Of a DNA stretch of 64,000 nt, positions 30,201 through 46,247 are shown in pieces (the first letter of the stretch is position 1; each line of letters opens with the position of its first letter). Below the pieces are notes generated by a model. It ran no database searches, was not told the origin of the DNA, and saw only the letters and a program-made list of their open reading frames with translations. Source of the stretch: Streptomyces sp. AC1-42W (GTDB lineage Bacteria > Actinomycetota > Actinomycetes > Streptomycetales > Streptomycetaceae); assembly GCF_003248355.1 (NCBI RefSeq), contig NZ_QKWY01000001.1:3740001-3804000 (forward strand), read 5' to 3'. The position numbers were made by a program, and so were the translations under genes.

Positions 30201-32618
30201 CTACGGCCCGACCGAGACGACGATCGACGCCACCGCCCACGCCCTCGGCCCCGTACCCGCCGGGGAAGCGGCGGGGGAGGGCGGCGTACCGCTGGGCCGG
30301 CCCGTCGACAACACCCGCGCCCACGTCCTGGACGCCGCCCTGCGGCCCGTACCGCCCGGCGTGACCGGCGAACTGTACGTCTCCGGCGACGGCCTGGCCC
30401 GCGGCTACCTCCACCGACCCGGACTGACCGCCACCCGCTTCGTCGCCGACCCCTCCGGCCCGGCCGGCAGCCGCATGTACCGCACCGGCGACCTCGTCAG
30501 ACGCGACGCCGAGGGGCTGCTCCACTACGTCTCGCGCGCCGACGACCAGGTCAAGCTCAACGGGTTCCGCGTCGAACTCGGCGAGATCGAGGCCGCCCTC
30601 ACCGCCCTGCCCGGCGTCACCGCCGCCTGCGTCCTGATCCGCGAGGACCGGCCCGGCGAACGACGCCTGGTCGCCTACACCACGGGCACCGGCCGCCCCA
30701 CCGACACCGAACTGCGCACCCGGCTCACCGCCGCCCTGCCGCCGTACATGGTGCCCGGCGCGTTCGTCGCCCTGGACGCGCTGCCCCTCCTGCCGAACGG
30801 CAAGACGGACCGCGCCGCCCTCCCCGAACCGGCACGCCCCGCCGCCGGCCGCCCGGCCCAGGAACCGCGCACCGCGCGGGAACGCGTCCTGTGCGACGCC
30901 TTCGCCTCGGTGCTGCGCGCCCCGGCCGTCCGCACCGACGACGACTTCTTCGCGCTCGGCGGCGACAGCATCCTGTCCATCCAGCTCGTCAGCCGCGTCC
31001 GCGAGGCCGGGCTCGCCGTCACCCCCCGCGACGTCTTCGTCCACCGCACCCCCGAGGCCATCGCGGCCGTCGCCGCCCCGCTCGACGACGCCACCGCCGA
31101 ACCGGCCGGCCACGGCACCGGCGCGATGGCACCCACCCCCATCGCCGCCTGGTTCCTCTCCCGCCCCGGCGCAGGCGACGGCTACAACCAGTCCGGAGTG
31201 CTGAGCACCCCGGCCGGAGCCGACGAGGACGGCCTCGTCGCCGCACTCCAGCTCGTCGCCGACCACCACGACATGCTCCGCCTGCGCGTCACCCGTACCG
31301 CCGCCGGCGATCCCGTACCGGAGACCCTGCCGGCCGGAGCCGTCACCGCGCGCCGCCGTTTCACCCGCGTGGACATCGCCGGGCTCGACGCCGAAGCCGC
31401 CCGCACCGCCCTCACCGAGGCCGGTGAACGCGCCCGCCGGCGCCTGCGGCCCGCCGCCGGAGCCGTCTTCGAGGCCGTCTGGGGCGACGCGGGCCCCCGG
31501 GAACGCGGCCGGCTGCTCCTGGTCGTGCACCACCTGTCCGTCGACGCGGTCTCCTGGCGCATCCTCGCCGAAGACCTCGCCCACGCCTGGCGGGCCGTCA
31601 CCACCCCGGACACCGCACCCGCGCTGCCCGCCGCCACCACCTCGTACCGCCGCTGGTCCCAGCTCCTCACCGAACAGGCACAGACCCCCGAACGCATGAG
31701 CGAACTGCCGCTCTGGGAGGAGACGCTGCGCACCCCGGACCCGCAGCTCGGCTACCGGCCGCTCGACCCCCACCTCGACACCGCGGACGGCACCCGCACC
31801 CTCACCACCCATCTGCCCGCCACCTGGGCCAAGCCCCTGCTCACCACCGTCCCCGGCGCCTTCCACGCCGGAGTCGACGACATCCTGCTCACCGCCCTCG
31901 CCCTCGCCGTCAACGCCCGGCGGCCGGCGGGAGGGCACCCGGCGGGCCGGCGCCCGGACACCGCCGTCCTGCTCGACCTGGAGAGCCACGGCCGCGAACA
32001 GCTCGCCGACCACATCGACCTCTCCCGCACCGTCGGCTGGTTCACCAGCCTTTACCCCGTACGGGTCGATCCCGGCCCCCTCGACGCCCGTGACCCGGCA
32101 CGCTTCGACGCCACGCTCGTTGAACGCGCAGTGAAGCGCGTCAAGGAACAGCTGCGTACCGTCCCCGACCACGGCGTCGGACACGGCATGCTGCGCCACC
32201 TCAACCCCGCCACCGGCCCCCGGCTGGACGCCCCCGCACCCCAGATCGGCTTCAACTACCTGGGCCGGTACGCCGCCCCCGGCCGGGCGGCCGACGCCGA
32301 CTGGCAGGTCCTGCTCGACGCCGGCGGCCCCCGCAGCCAGGACCCCGGCATGCCCGTGCACCACGTCCTCGACATCAACGCGCACACCGAGGACCTGCCG
32401 GACGGCCCGCGCCTCGTCGCCCGCTGGACCTGGCCCAGCGACCTGCTGAAGGAGGAGGACGTGGGCGCGCTCGCCGAGGCGTTCGCCCGCGCCCTGCGCG
32501 CCATCGCCGAACACGCCGAACAGCCCGGAGCAGGCGGCTACACGCCGTCCGACCTTCCCCTGGTCTCGCTCAACCAGGCCCAGATCGACCGACTGCAGAA
32601 CAAGTGGGGTGGACGCAA

Positions 32619-32622
<4 letters not shown>
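18235..32622 (+). CDS. Nonribosomal peptide synthetase, four modules (C-A-T)x4-E
   Basis: 4795 aa, domains in order: C1 (HHIAVDG at about residue 147), A1 (YVMFTSGSTGLPKG, 652), T1 (Ser 1042 in GGHSLL); C2 (HHIVADGWS, 1231), A2 (1722), T2 (Ser 2121); C3 (HHIAGDGWS, 2304), A3 (2789), T3 (Ser 3181); C4 (HHIAGDGWS, 3364), A4 (3846), T4 (Ser 4245 in GGDSIL, the form seen before E domains); E (HHLSVDAVSW at 4432, then DLESHGRE, TVGWFTSLYPV, FNYLGRY). Pocket codes by eye: A1 DAFFAGVTFK, A2 DAWQLGLIDK, A3 DAYFCGVTFK, A4 DAWQAGLIDK. A2 is close to the known Gln code DAWQFGLIDK; A1 and A3 resemble Val-type codes. C1 in a loading position suggests N-acylation. The start is ATG 18235 (MRENGSLPSES). The stop overlaps the next synthetase start as GTGA. 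Confidence 0.96.
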
Positions 32623-40163
<7,541 letters not shown>

Positions 40164-40234
40164 TCGATCACACATCCACCGATTTCACACGTTCGGGCTA
40201 CAACCATCCGCGCCCTCCGGGGGTCCTATCAAGT

Positions 40235-40251
40235 GGGAGCAAAAGGCTCCC
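40235..40251 (+). terminator. Short hairpin between the NRPS operon and the SapA-like gene
   Basis: GGGAGC-AAAAG-GCTCCC, a 6-bp stem 72 bp after the synthetase stop and 20 bp before the next start codon. It is weak for a terminator and could instead shape the leader of the SapA-like mRNA. Confidence 0.3.
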
Positions 40252-40270
40252 CGAACCGCAAGGGGGAAAT

Positions 40271-40720
40271 ATGCGAAAGATCCGTACTGCCGCCACCGCC
40301 GGAGCGCTGACCACGCTCCTGGTGGCCGCCACCGCCGCCTTCGGCACGACGGCCTCCGCCGCGCCGAACGTCACCCCGCAAGGGGTCTGCGGCACGGCCT
40401 ACAAGACCGTGAACACGACCTCCGTGGGCAACCTCGGCACGGTGTACCTGACCTACAACGCCTCGAACGGAAAGAACTGCGTCGTCACCATCCGATCCAC
40501 TCCGGGCACCGCGAAGAGCATGGGTGCCTACCTCTACGTCCCCGACACCGGTGAGTCCACGTCGGACGACGGGACCTACACCTCCTACGCCGGCCCGGTC
40601 TACGCCTACGGCAAGGGCCACTGCGTCAGCTGGGGCGGCCACATCGGCAATGTGTACGCCTCCGTGGAGAACTCCAACTGCGCGTCGCTGAAGGAGCAGC
40701 GGACCCTCGAAGTCCGCTGA
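40271..40720 (+). CDS. Secreted spore-associated protein A (SapA)-like
   Basis: 149 aa with a classical signal peptide (RKIRTAATAGALTTLL to about ASA-AP at residues 30-32). The mature part matches SapA-like proteins: GVCGTAYKTVNTTSVGNLGT, VYLTYNASNGKNCVVTIRST, YAGPVYAYGKGHCVSWGGHI. Four cysteines (VCG, NCV, HCV, NCA) probably form two disulfides. SapA of S. coelicolor is a spore-coat protein of unknown activity. AGGGGGAA sits just before ATG 40271. It has its own strong terminator, so it is probably separate from the peptide locus. Confidence 0.88.
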   Translation: MRKIRTAATAGALTTLLVAATAAFGTTASAAPNVTPQGVCGTAYKTVNTTSVGNLGTVYLTYNASNGKNCVVTIRSTPGTAKSMGAYLYVPDTGESTSDDGTYTSYAGPVYAYGKGHCVSWGGHIGNVYASVENSNCASLKEQRTLEVR

Positions 40721-40735
40721 TCCGCGCCGCTCACA

Positions 40736-40769
40736 GGGACCGCCCCCGGCAGCCGCCGGGGGCGGTCCC
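40736..40769 (+). terminator. Strong hairpin terminator after the SapA-like gene
   Basis: A perfect 15-bp stem (40736-40750 with 40755-40769) with the loop AGCC starts 15 bp after the stop codon. It faces a convergent gene and may serve both strands. Confidence 0.88.
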
Positions 40770-40816
40770 ACGCGGTGCCGTCCGCCACGAGGGCCGGCCC
40801 GGTCCGCGCCGGCGGG

Positions 40817-41919
40817 TCAGACGCGGTCGCCGCGCCGCCGGCGTACGGCGGTGAAGCCGAGGGCGCCCGCGCCCACCGCGACCAGGCCCGCCGCCGTGAT
40901 CGCGGTCGCGGAGACACCGCCGCTGCCGGTCCGCGCCAGCTGCGCGGTCATCCCGGACGACGTCGCGCCGCCCGAGGGGCCGGCCGCCGGGGTGGGGGAG
41001 GGCGACACGGTGGCGGTGGCCGTGGGGGTGGGGCTGCCGGTGGGGAAGGCGGTGGCCGCCGCCTTCACCAGGACCGAAGCCGGGTCGCCGCACGAGGTGA
41101 TGCCCCGGAAGGGGATGTCGCCCTCGTTGACGATCGCGCACGGGGAGAGTTCGGTCTTCCCGGCCGGCGCGTCCTTGAGATAGGTCACCCGCACTTCGGC
41201 GGACGCGCTGCCGTGCGCGGGGATGGAGACATCCTTGCCGATGACGTCGAAGCCGTAGACATCCGGTTCGGCGGGCGAGGTGATCGGTTCGAGCGTCGTC
41301 CACGTCCCGGAACGAAGGACCTGCACGGTGGTGTGACGGTTGGTGAACAGCACATCGGTGACGTTCTCGTACGCCGAGGGCGTCGGGTTGTCGACGGTGG
41401 CCCGGAAGGTGATGGCCGCCCCGCCGGCGGTCGCGGTCGCGGGCACACCGGACAGCCGGGACATCAGCCCCTCGACCGCGACCTCGTCCACATCGCTGTC
41501 GCCGGCGGCGCCGGAGGCACCGTGCGCGACGCGCCCGCGGCGAGCGGGAACGGCTCGGGCAGCTCACCGCCGTACACCGTGCCCTCGACGATGCTCAGCG
41601 GGATCGGCTTCCAGTCCTTGCCGTCGAGCCGGTACTCCAGGCTCAGGGAGTTGTCGGTCAGGCCGTCGCCCCCGTCGATGCGGTAGATCAGCCGTGCCGA
41701 GGAGGTGTCGGTCGTGCCGGTGTTGGACGCCGTGGTGGTGAAGGCGACCGGCAGCCCGCCGCCGCCGATCTCCGCGGGCGCCGCGGTGTCCACCTCCAGC
41801 GTCGGCGCGCCCGTGTCGGCCAGGGCGACCGGGGCCAGGGCGGCTCCGGTGACGGCCGGCAGCAGCCCGGCCCCCATGACCGCGAGCGACGAACGCAGGG
41901 TGTGCGCAGTGGTGTTCAA
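40817..41919 (-). pseudogene. Sortase-anchored surface protein gene (LARTG signal), frame broken
   Basis: The TTG start at 41919 has GGGGGGAAA upstream. The N-terminus is a signal peptide (SSLAVMGAGLLPAVTGAALA) followed by beta-rich repeats (YRIDGGDGLTDNSLSLEYRL). Between about 41498 and 41520, after GASRTV, the frame changes; the rest continues as GASGAAGDSDVDEVAVEGLM, FTNRHTTVQVLRSGTW, and ends in a Pro/Thr-rich wall spacer and the sorting signal LARTG, hydrophobic helix and RRRRGDRV. LAXTG-type signals are used by class E sortases in Streptomyces. The junction may also have lost several codons. Both halves are otherwise well preserved, so the break is recent or a sequencing error. Confidence 0.75.
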
Positions 41920-42097
41920 GGTATTTCCCCCCGGTGAGGTATGTGGCGCGGCCGGATGCCGCGCCCACCGGCGACGGGTGGTTCGGCCCGTCGTCCCACC
42001 CGGTTGGACAGGCCGTGCGGGCCGCGGGTTGCGACGCCGAATGCCACGGTTCCGTGACAAAGGGTCAGGGGCGCACCGGTGAAGCTCCTGTAGATCG

Positions 42098-43162
42098 TCA
42101 AGCGGTCTGTGGGAGCGGTTTGGTGGTGTGGATCACATGGGGTAGGTGGCGGTAGATCTCGCGGGCGACGAACCGTTTCAGGCACCGGATGACGTCCTTC
42201 TTGACCATGCCTTCGGCGGTGCGTCGGGCGACGTGGTCCCGTGTGCGCTGGTCGTACTTCATGCGGACCAGGACGATGGTGTGGAGGGCGTTGTTGGCCT
42301 GGCGGTCGCCGCCGCGATTGAGGCGGTGGCGGTTGGTGCGGCCGGAGGAGGCCGGGACCGGTGCGGCCCCGCAGAGGTGGGCGAAGGCTGCTTCGGAGCG
42401 GAGCCGGTCGGGGTTGTCGCCCGCGCTCGTCAGCAGCTGGCCGGCGGTTTCGGGGCCGAGGCCCGGCAGGGCGATGAGCCTCGGGGCCGCCTTGGTGACC
42501 AGCGGTCCGATCTCCTTGTCCGCGTCCTTGATCTCCTCGTCCAGCGCCTGGTAGCGGCGGGCGAGCCGCCGCAGGACGGTCTTCACCGCGCAGGCTGGAT
42601 CGTCGAGTTCACCGGCCGGACGGGAGCGGGCCAGGGTGTCGATCAGCTCCCGCGTGGACAGTCCCCGCAGCTTGTCCCGCACCACGGAGGGAGCGGTGAC
42701 GATGAGGGTGCGGATCTGGTTGATGGTCTGGGTGCGGGCCTTGACGGCGCTCTTGCGGACGACCCGCAGGGCGCGGATCGCCTCCACGATCCCGTTGCGC
42801 GCCTTGGGTGTTCCTCCGGCCCGGCCGGAGAGGACCGCGGTCGCGGCCCCGTAGGCGTCGATCGGGTCGGATTTGCCGTTGTCGCGCCTCGCCTTGCGGT
42901 CCGGCCGGTCCACCTCGACCACTGCGACCCCGTTCGCGGTGAGGAAGCGTGCGATCTCGGCGCCGTAGGCACCGGTCCCCTCGACCCCGACGGCGAGGAC
43001 CTCACCGTGGGACCGGAGCCAGTCCAGCAGCCGCCGGTATCCCTCCGGCGTGGTCTCGAACCGCTTGGTGGCCAGGTGCCGGCCAATGCTGTCGATGACC
43101 GCTGCCTGGTGGAGGTCGGTGTGGGTGTCGATCCCGCCGACCACCGCTATCTCGTCTGCCAT
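42098..43162 (-). CDS. IS110-family transposase (DEDD recombinase)
   Basis: 354 aa. The N-terminal RuvC-like DEDD domain is seen in VGGIDTHTDLHQAAVID, VGVEGTGAYGAEIARFL and VDRPDRKARRDNGKSDPIDA. The C-terminal Tnp_20 domain with the catalytic Ser region is seen in IALPGLGPETAGQLLTSAG, FAHLCGAAPVPASSGRT and HRLNRGGDRQANNALHTIV. Length and motifs are complete, so the element may be active. ATG 43162 begins MADEIAVVGGID. Confidence 0.95.
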   Translation of the reverse strand: MADEIAVVGGIDTHTDLHQAAVIDSIGRHLATKRFETTPEGYRRLLDWLRSHGEVLAVGVEGTGAYGAEIARFLTANGVAVVEVDRPDRKARRDNGKSDPIDAYGAATAVLSGRAGGTPKARNGIVEAIRALRVVRKSAVKARTQTINQIRTLIVTAPSVVRDKLRGLSTRELIDTLARSRPAGELDDPACAVKTVLRRLARRYQALDEEIKDADKEIGPLVTKAAPRLIALPGLGPETAGQLLTSAGDNPDRLRSEAAFAHLCGAAPVPASSGRTNRHRLNRGGDRQANNALHTIVLVRMKYDQRTRDHVARRTAEGMVKKDVIRCLKRFVAREIYRHLPHVIHTTKPLPQTA

Positions 43163-43390
43163 GCTGGTGTGTGCTGCCCTTCCAACGCTCAACGGTGGGA
43201 GGGCGCGAGCCGGTCGGGCAGACGGACAAGACAGTGATGGGACCTTTGGCCGGGCTCCTATGAAGTCACGGAAGCCCGACCGGCCACGCGCCAGACGGCA
43301 TCGCCCGGCAGGCCGACGATTCCCCAGAAGGACAACCGAAGCGTCAGTCAGGCGGAGAGTCAGACCCCCGGGCGATGCCATGGCTAATCC
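43163..43390 (-). ncRNA. Candidate bridge-RNA region of the IS110 element
   Basis: Noncoding sequence upstream of the transposase gene. Two good inverted repeats are visible: GCCGGTCGGGC (43209-43219) with GCCCGACCGGC (43274-43284), and GGCATCGCCCGG (43297-43308) with CCGGGCGATGCC (43369-43380). Each pair encloses 54-60 bases, the size of a loop-bearing stem. IS110-group elements encode a bridge RNA in this position, whose loops pair with target and donor DNA. The assignment rests on position and structure; no loop-to-target pairing was tested. Confidence 0.4.
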
Positions 43391-43396
43391 TCACTG

Positions 43397-44197
43397 TCAG
43401 GCGGGCAGCCCGTAGAAGCGCATCGCGGTGTTCGGCACGAAGCCGATCCGGGGATAGACGGGCGCGCCCGCCGCCGTCGCGTGCAGCGTCGCGCGGGTCA
43501 GGCCGGTGGCGCGGCCGCCCTCGTACAGCGCCTTGCGCGTCACCGCCTCGCCGTATCCCCGGCGCTCCCAGCGCGGATCGGTGGCGACGAGCACGACGAA
43601 GAGCCGGCCCGCCGCCTCCACGGTGGCGGCGCAGGTCACCGGCTCGCCCTGGCGCAGCCCCAGATAGGCGTGGACCCCGCTCTTCCACAGCGCGGAGCCG
43701 GCGAGGCCGTCGCGGCCGGCCTCCAGCGGGAAGCCGTACGCGCGGGAGTTGAGGTCCGCGTAGGCGAGGAGCTGTGCGTCGTCGGCGACGCGGACGAACT
43801 CCAGCTCGGGGTGCGACGGTTCGGGCAGCGGGAGCAGATCGCCGGCCATGCCGGTGCCGGGGAAGGCGTGGACCAGGCCGGCCCGTTCGGCCGCCGCGTC
43901 CAGTGTGGCGCGGGCGTCCTCGTCCAGGAGGTCGTCGAAGACCCAGAGGAAGCCGGGCCGGGTCTTCGCCCGCATGATGTCCGCCGCCTGGCGCAGGCGC
44001 TCTCCGGCGAGGGCGGCTCCGGTGCCGGTCTCGGTGAGCGTGAGGCAGTTCCAGAACGGGAACGCGCAGTCGGCCCAGCGCACGGCGATTCCGGGCAGAT
44101 CGCGTACGTCCGCTCCGGCGTCCCGGTCGAGCACCAGGGACCGCCAGCCCACGGCGAGTTGTTCCATCGATTCGACCGCGTCGGCGAGATCCGCCAC
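43397..44197 (-). CDS. GNAT-family acetyltransferase
   Basis: 266 aa. The C-terminal half is a GNAT domain with the acetyl-CoA loop in LVATDPRWERRGYGEAVTRK and the last strand APVYPRIGFVPNTAMRFYG. The N-terminal half (LAVGWRSLVLDRDAGADV, ALAGERLRQAADIMRA) is a degenerate second GNAT-like domain, a common tandem layout. The start is set at GTG 44197 because GAGGAG lies just upstream; GTG 44200 is equally possible. It is divergent from the aldo/keto reductase gene. The IS110 element ends just past its stop without damaging it. Confidence 0.82.
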   Translation of the reverse strand: MADLADAVESMEQLAVGWRSLVLDRDAGADVRDLPGIAVRWADCAFPFWNCLTLTETGTGAALAGERLRQAADIMRAKTRPGFLWVFDDLLDEDARATLDAAAERAGLVHAFPGTGMAGDLLPLPEPSHPELEFVRVADDAQLLAYADLNSRAYGFPLEAGRDGLAGSALWKSGVHAYLGLRQGEPVTCAATVEAAGRLFVVLVATDPRWERRGYGEAVTRKALYEGGRATGLTRATLHATAAGAPVYPRIGFVPNTAMRFYGLPA

Positions 44198-44265
44198 CAC
44201 AACTCCTCGGGGTAGAGAGCGTGCGAGAAAGGGGACTTGACTTCGAGCGCACTTCAGCACCGAGC

Positions 44266-45222
44266 ATGAGGGACATGAACAGCGCGAACAACACGAACCC
44301 GCAGATCGTCCTCGGCACCATGGCTTTCGGTACCCAGGTGGACGCAGCCACCTCCTTCGCCATCCTCGACGCCTTCGTGGAGGGCGGCGGCGAATGGCTC
44401 GACACCGCGAACTGCTACTCCTTCTGGGCCGACCCCAGCGGTGTCGGCGGGGCCAGCGAGCGGGTCATAGGCGACTGGCTCCGGGCCCGGCCCGGCGCCC
44501 GCGAGTCCGTGCGCATCGCGACGAAGGTCCGGCAGAACCCGCTGGTCCCGCACGCCTGGCCGGAGAGCGCCGAAGGGCTGTCGGCCGGTGCCGTCCACGC
44601 GGGCATGGCGGAGAGCTTGGAACGCCTCGGCACCGACCATGTGGACCTGCTCTGGGCACACGCCGAGGACCGCACGGTGCCGCTGGAGGAGACGGTGGGC
44701 GCCTTCGGCGAGCTGGTCGCCAAGGGGACGGCCCTGCGGGTCGGCGCGGCGAACCACACCGCCTGGCGCGTCGAGCGCGGCCGGTCGCTGGCCCGGCGGC
44801 AGGGGGTGGAGCCCTGGACCGCGGTGCAGCTGCGCCACTCCCTCGTACAGCCCCGCCCGTCCACACCGCTCGCCGAGAGCGCCCACCGCATGCTCACGCC
44901 CGAGGACCTGGACCTGGCCCGCTCCGAGGGGCTGGACGTGTGGGCGTACAGCTCGCTGCTGTGGGGCGCCTACACCCGTCCGGACAAGCAGTTCCCCGAC
45001 ACGTACGACCACCCCGGCACCACCCGGATGCTCGCGGTCCTGGACGAGGTGGCCGCGGAGGTCTCCGCGACGAAGAACCAGGTCGTCCTGGCCTGGTTGC
45101 ACCGTCAGGGCATCGCCCCCATCGTCGGAGTGAGCCGGGTGGCCCATGCCGAGGAGGCCCTGACGGCCCGCGACGTCCGCCTCACGGACGAGCACCTCGC
45201 CCGTTTCGAGGACGCCCGCTAG
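44266..45222 (+). CDS. Aldo/keto reductase
   Basis: 318 aa, a TIM-barrel NADPH oxidoreductase. The catalytic tetrad is readable: Asp and Tyr in WLDTANCYSFW, Lys in RIATKVRQNP, His in VDLLWAHAEDRT. The cofactor end is VVLAWLHRQGIAPIVGVSRV. The substrate is unknown. ATG 44266 (MRDMNSANN) is chosen; ATG 44275 is also possible. A TTGACT hexamer at 44237-44242 could be part of its promoter. Confidence 0.88.
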   Translation: MRDMNSANNTNPQIVLGTMAFGTQVDAATSFAILDAFVEGGGEWLDTANCYSFWADPSGVGGASERVIGDWLRARPGARESVRIATKVRQNPLVPHAWPESAEGLSAGAVHAGMAESLERLGTDHVDLLWAHAEDRTVPLEETVGAFGELVAKGTALRVGAANHTAWRVERGRSLARRQGVEPWTAVQLRHSLVQPRPSTPLAESAHRMLTPEDLDLARSEGLDVWAYSSLLWGAYTRPDKQFPDTYDHPGTTRMLAVLDEVAAEVSATKNQVVLAWLHRQGIAPIVGVSRVAHAEEALTARDVRLTDEHLARFEDAR

Positions 45223-45312
45223 CGGCGGCGGCCGGGGGAGCCGCGCCCGTCATCGATTGGCGGGCGCGGGTAGTGTCCGATTGGCGTTAATGCGCGTCTG
45301 CAAGTATCTTCT

Positions 45313-45555
45313 ATGGGGCCGGCCGGCCGTTCGGGCCGGTCCGTCCCGGCGACGCGGCGCGAGCGGAGAAGCGACCTCTACCTCATCCACTGGCCCACCC
45401 CGGCCCGCGACCTGTACGTGTACGTGGAGACCTGCAAGGCCCTGGAGAAGATCCTCGATGTCTTCGGCTTCGAGCTCACCGAATCCGACCTGACCGCCCT
45501 CGCCGCCCTCGACCGGGGCCTGCGCACCGGACCGGACCCCGACACCTTCAACTGA
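45313..45555 (+). pseudogene. Aldo/keto reductase remnant with large internal deletion
   Basis: The frame joins a middle piece of an aldo/keto reductase (DLYLIHWPTPARDLYV, VETCKALEKI) directly to the C-terminal end (GFELTESDLTALAALDRG, RTGPDPDTFN). In full-length relatives more than 100 residues lie between these pieces, and the N-terminal 100 residues are also missing. It cannot form a barrel and is not expected to work. Confidence 0.8.
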
Positions 45556-45573
45556 CCCCCGCCGCCACGCCCC

Positions 45574-45705
45574 CTGCCGCAACGCCTCATCGAGCCCGAG
45601 GAGATCGCCCATATGGTCGTCTACCTCGCCTCGCCGTACGCCTCCGCCACCGCGGGTGGCGCCCTCCGCGTGGACGGCGGATACGTCGACTCGATCCTGC
45701 CCTGA
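45574..45705 (+). pseudogene. Short-chain dehydrogenase C-terminal remnant
   Basis: 43 codons matching the end of classical SDR proteins: QRLIEPEEIAHMVVYLASPY, then ATAGGALRVDGGYVDSILP and a stop. No start codon or Rossmann domain precedes it; it begins 18 bp after the aldo/keto reductase remnant. Both look like leftovers of deleted oxidoreductase genes. Confidence 0.8.
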
Positions 45706-45731
45706 CGGCCCCGGCGGGGCAGAGTAGGGGC

Positions 45732-46235
45732 ATGGCCACCTACGAGACCATGCCGTACCACCTGGAGACCGAACGGCTGATCCTGCGCCCCTGGGACGAA
45801 GCGGACGCCGCCGAGTTCAGCGAACTCCTGACCGGACGCGGCAAGGAGACGTACACCGTCGAGCGCTGCCGGAAGGCGATCGCCGGACTGCTCGCCACCA
45901 CCGAGCACACACGTATCGCCCTCCTCCCCATTCAGCGCAAGGAGGAGGGCGACTTCATCGGCTACTGCGGACTGATCATCGGCCGCTCCACCCAGGAGGA
46001 GCCGGAGATCGCCTACGAACTGCTGCGCCGCGCGCACCACCGGGGTTACGCCACCGAGGCCGCCCGCGCCGTGGTCGGCGCCGCCGCCGCGACCGGGCGC
46101 CGGCGGCTCTGGTCGACCGTCGCCACCTGGAACACGCCCTCGCTGCGCGTCCTGGACAAGCTCGGCTTCGTCCACGACCACTTCTCCACCGAGGAGAACG
46201 GCGAAGTCGCCTGGCTCACCCGCGCGTTGCCGTAG
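45732..46235 (+). CDS. RimJ/RimL-type N-acetyltransferase
   Basis: 167 aa, GNAT fold of the RimJ/RimL group: LETERLILRPWDEADAAEF at the N-terminus, EIAYELLRRAHHRGYATEAA (acetyl-CoA loop), then NTPSLRVLDKLGFVHDHF. These enzymes acetylate protein N-termini or small amines; the target is not predictable. AGTAGGGGC precedes ATG 45732. It converges with the methyltransferase gene with 12 bp between stops. Confidence 0.88.
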   Translation: MATYETMPYHLETERLILRPWDEADAAEFSELLTGRGKETYTVERCRKAIAGLLATTEHTRIALLPIQRKEEGDFIGYCGLIIGRSTQEEPEIAYELLRRAHHRGYATEAARAVVGAAAATGRRRLWSTVATWNTPSLRVLDKLGFVHDHFSTEENGEVAWLTRALP

Positions 46236-46247
46236 AGCCGGCCGCCG

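Larger units (their letters stand above)
42070..43390 (-). mobile_element. IS110-family insertion sequence (ends approximate)
   Basis: One IS110-type transposase gene with noncoding flanks lies between the broken sortase-substrate gene (start 41919) and the acetyltransferase gene (stop 43397). IS110 elements usually lack terminal inverted repeats and target duplications, so exact ends cannot be set here. About 230 bp of noncoding, hairpin-rich sequence lies upstream of the transposase start, which is the side where IS110-group elements carry their bridge RNA. Confidence 0.75.

Noticed and set aside
42070..43390. IS110 insertion as the direct cause of the frame break in the sortase-substrate gene
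   Set aside because: The break is near 41500, about 400 bp inside the gene, whereas the element lies upstream of its start codon.
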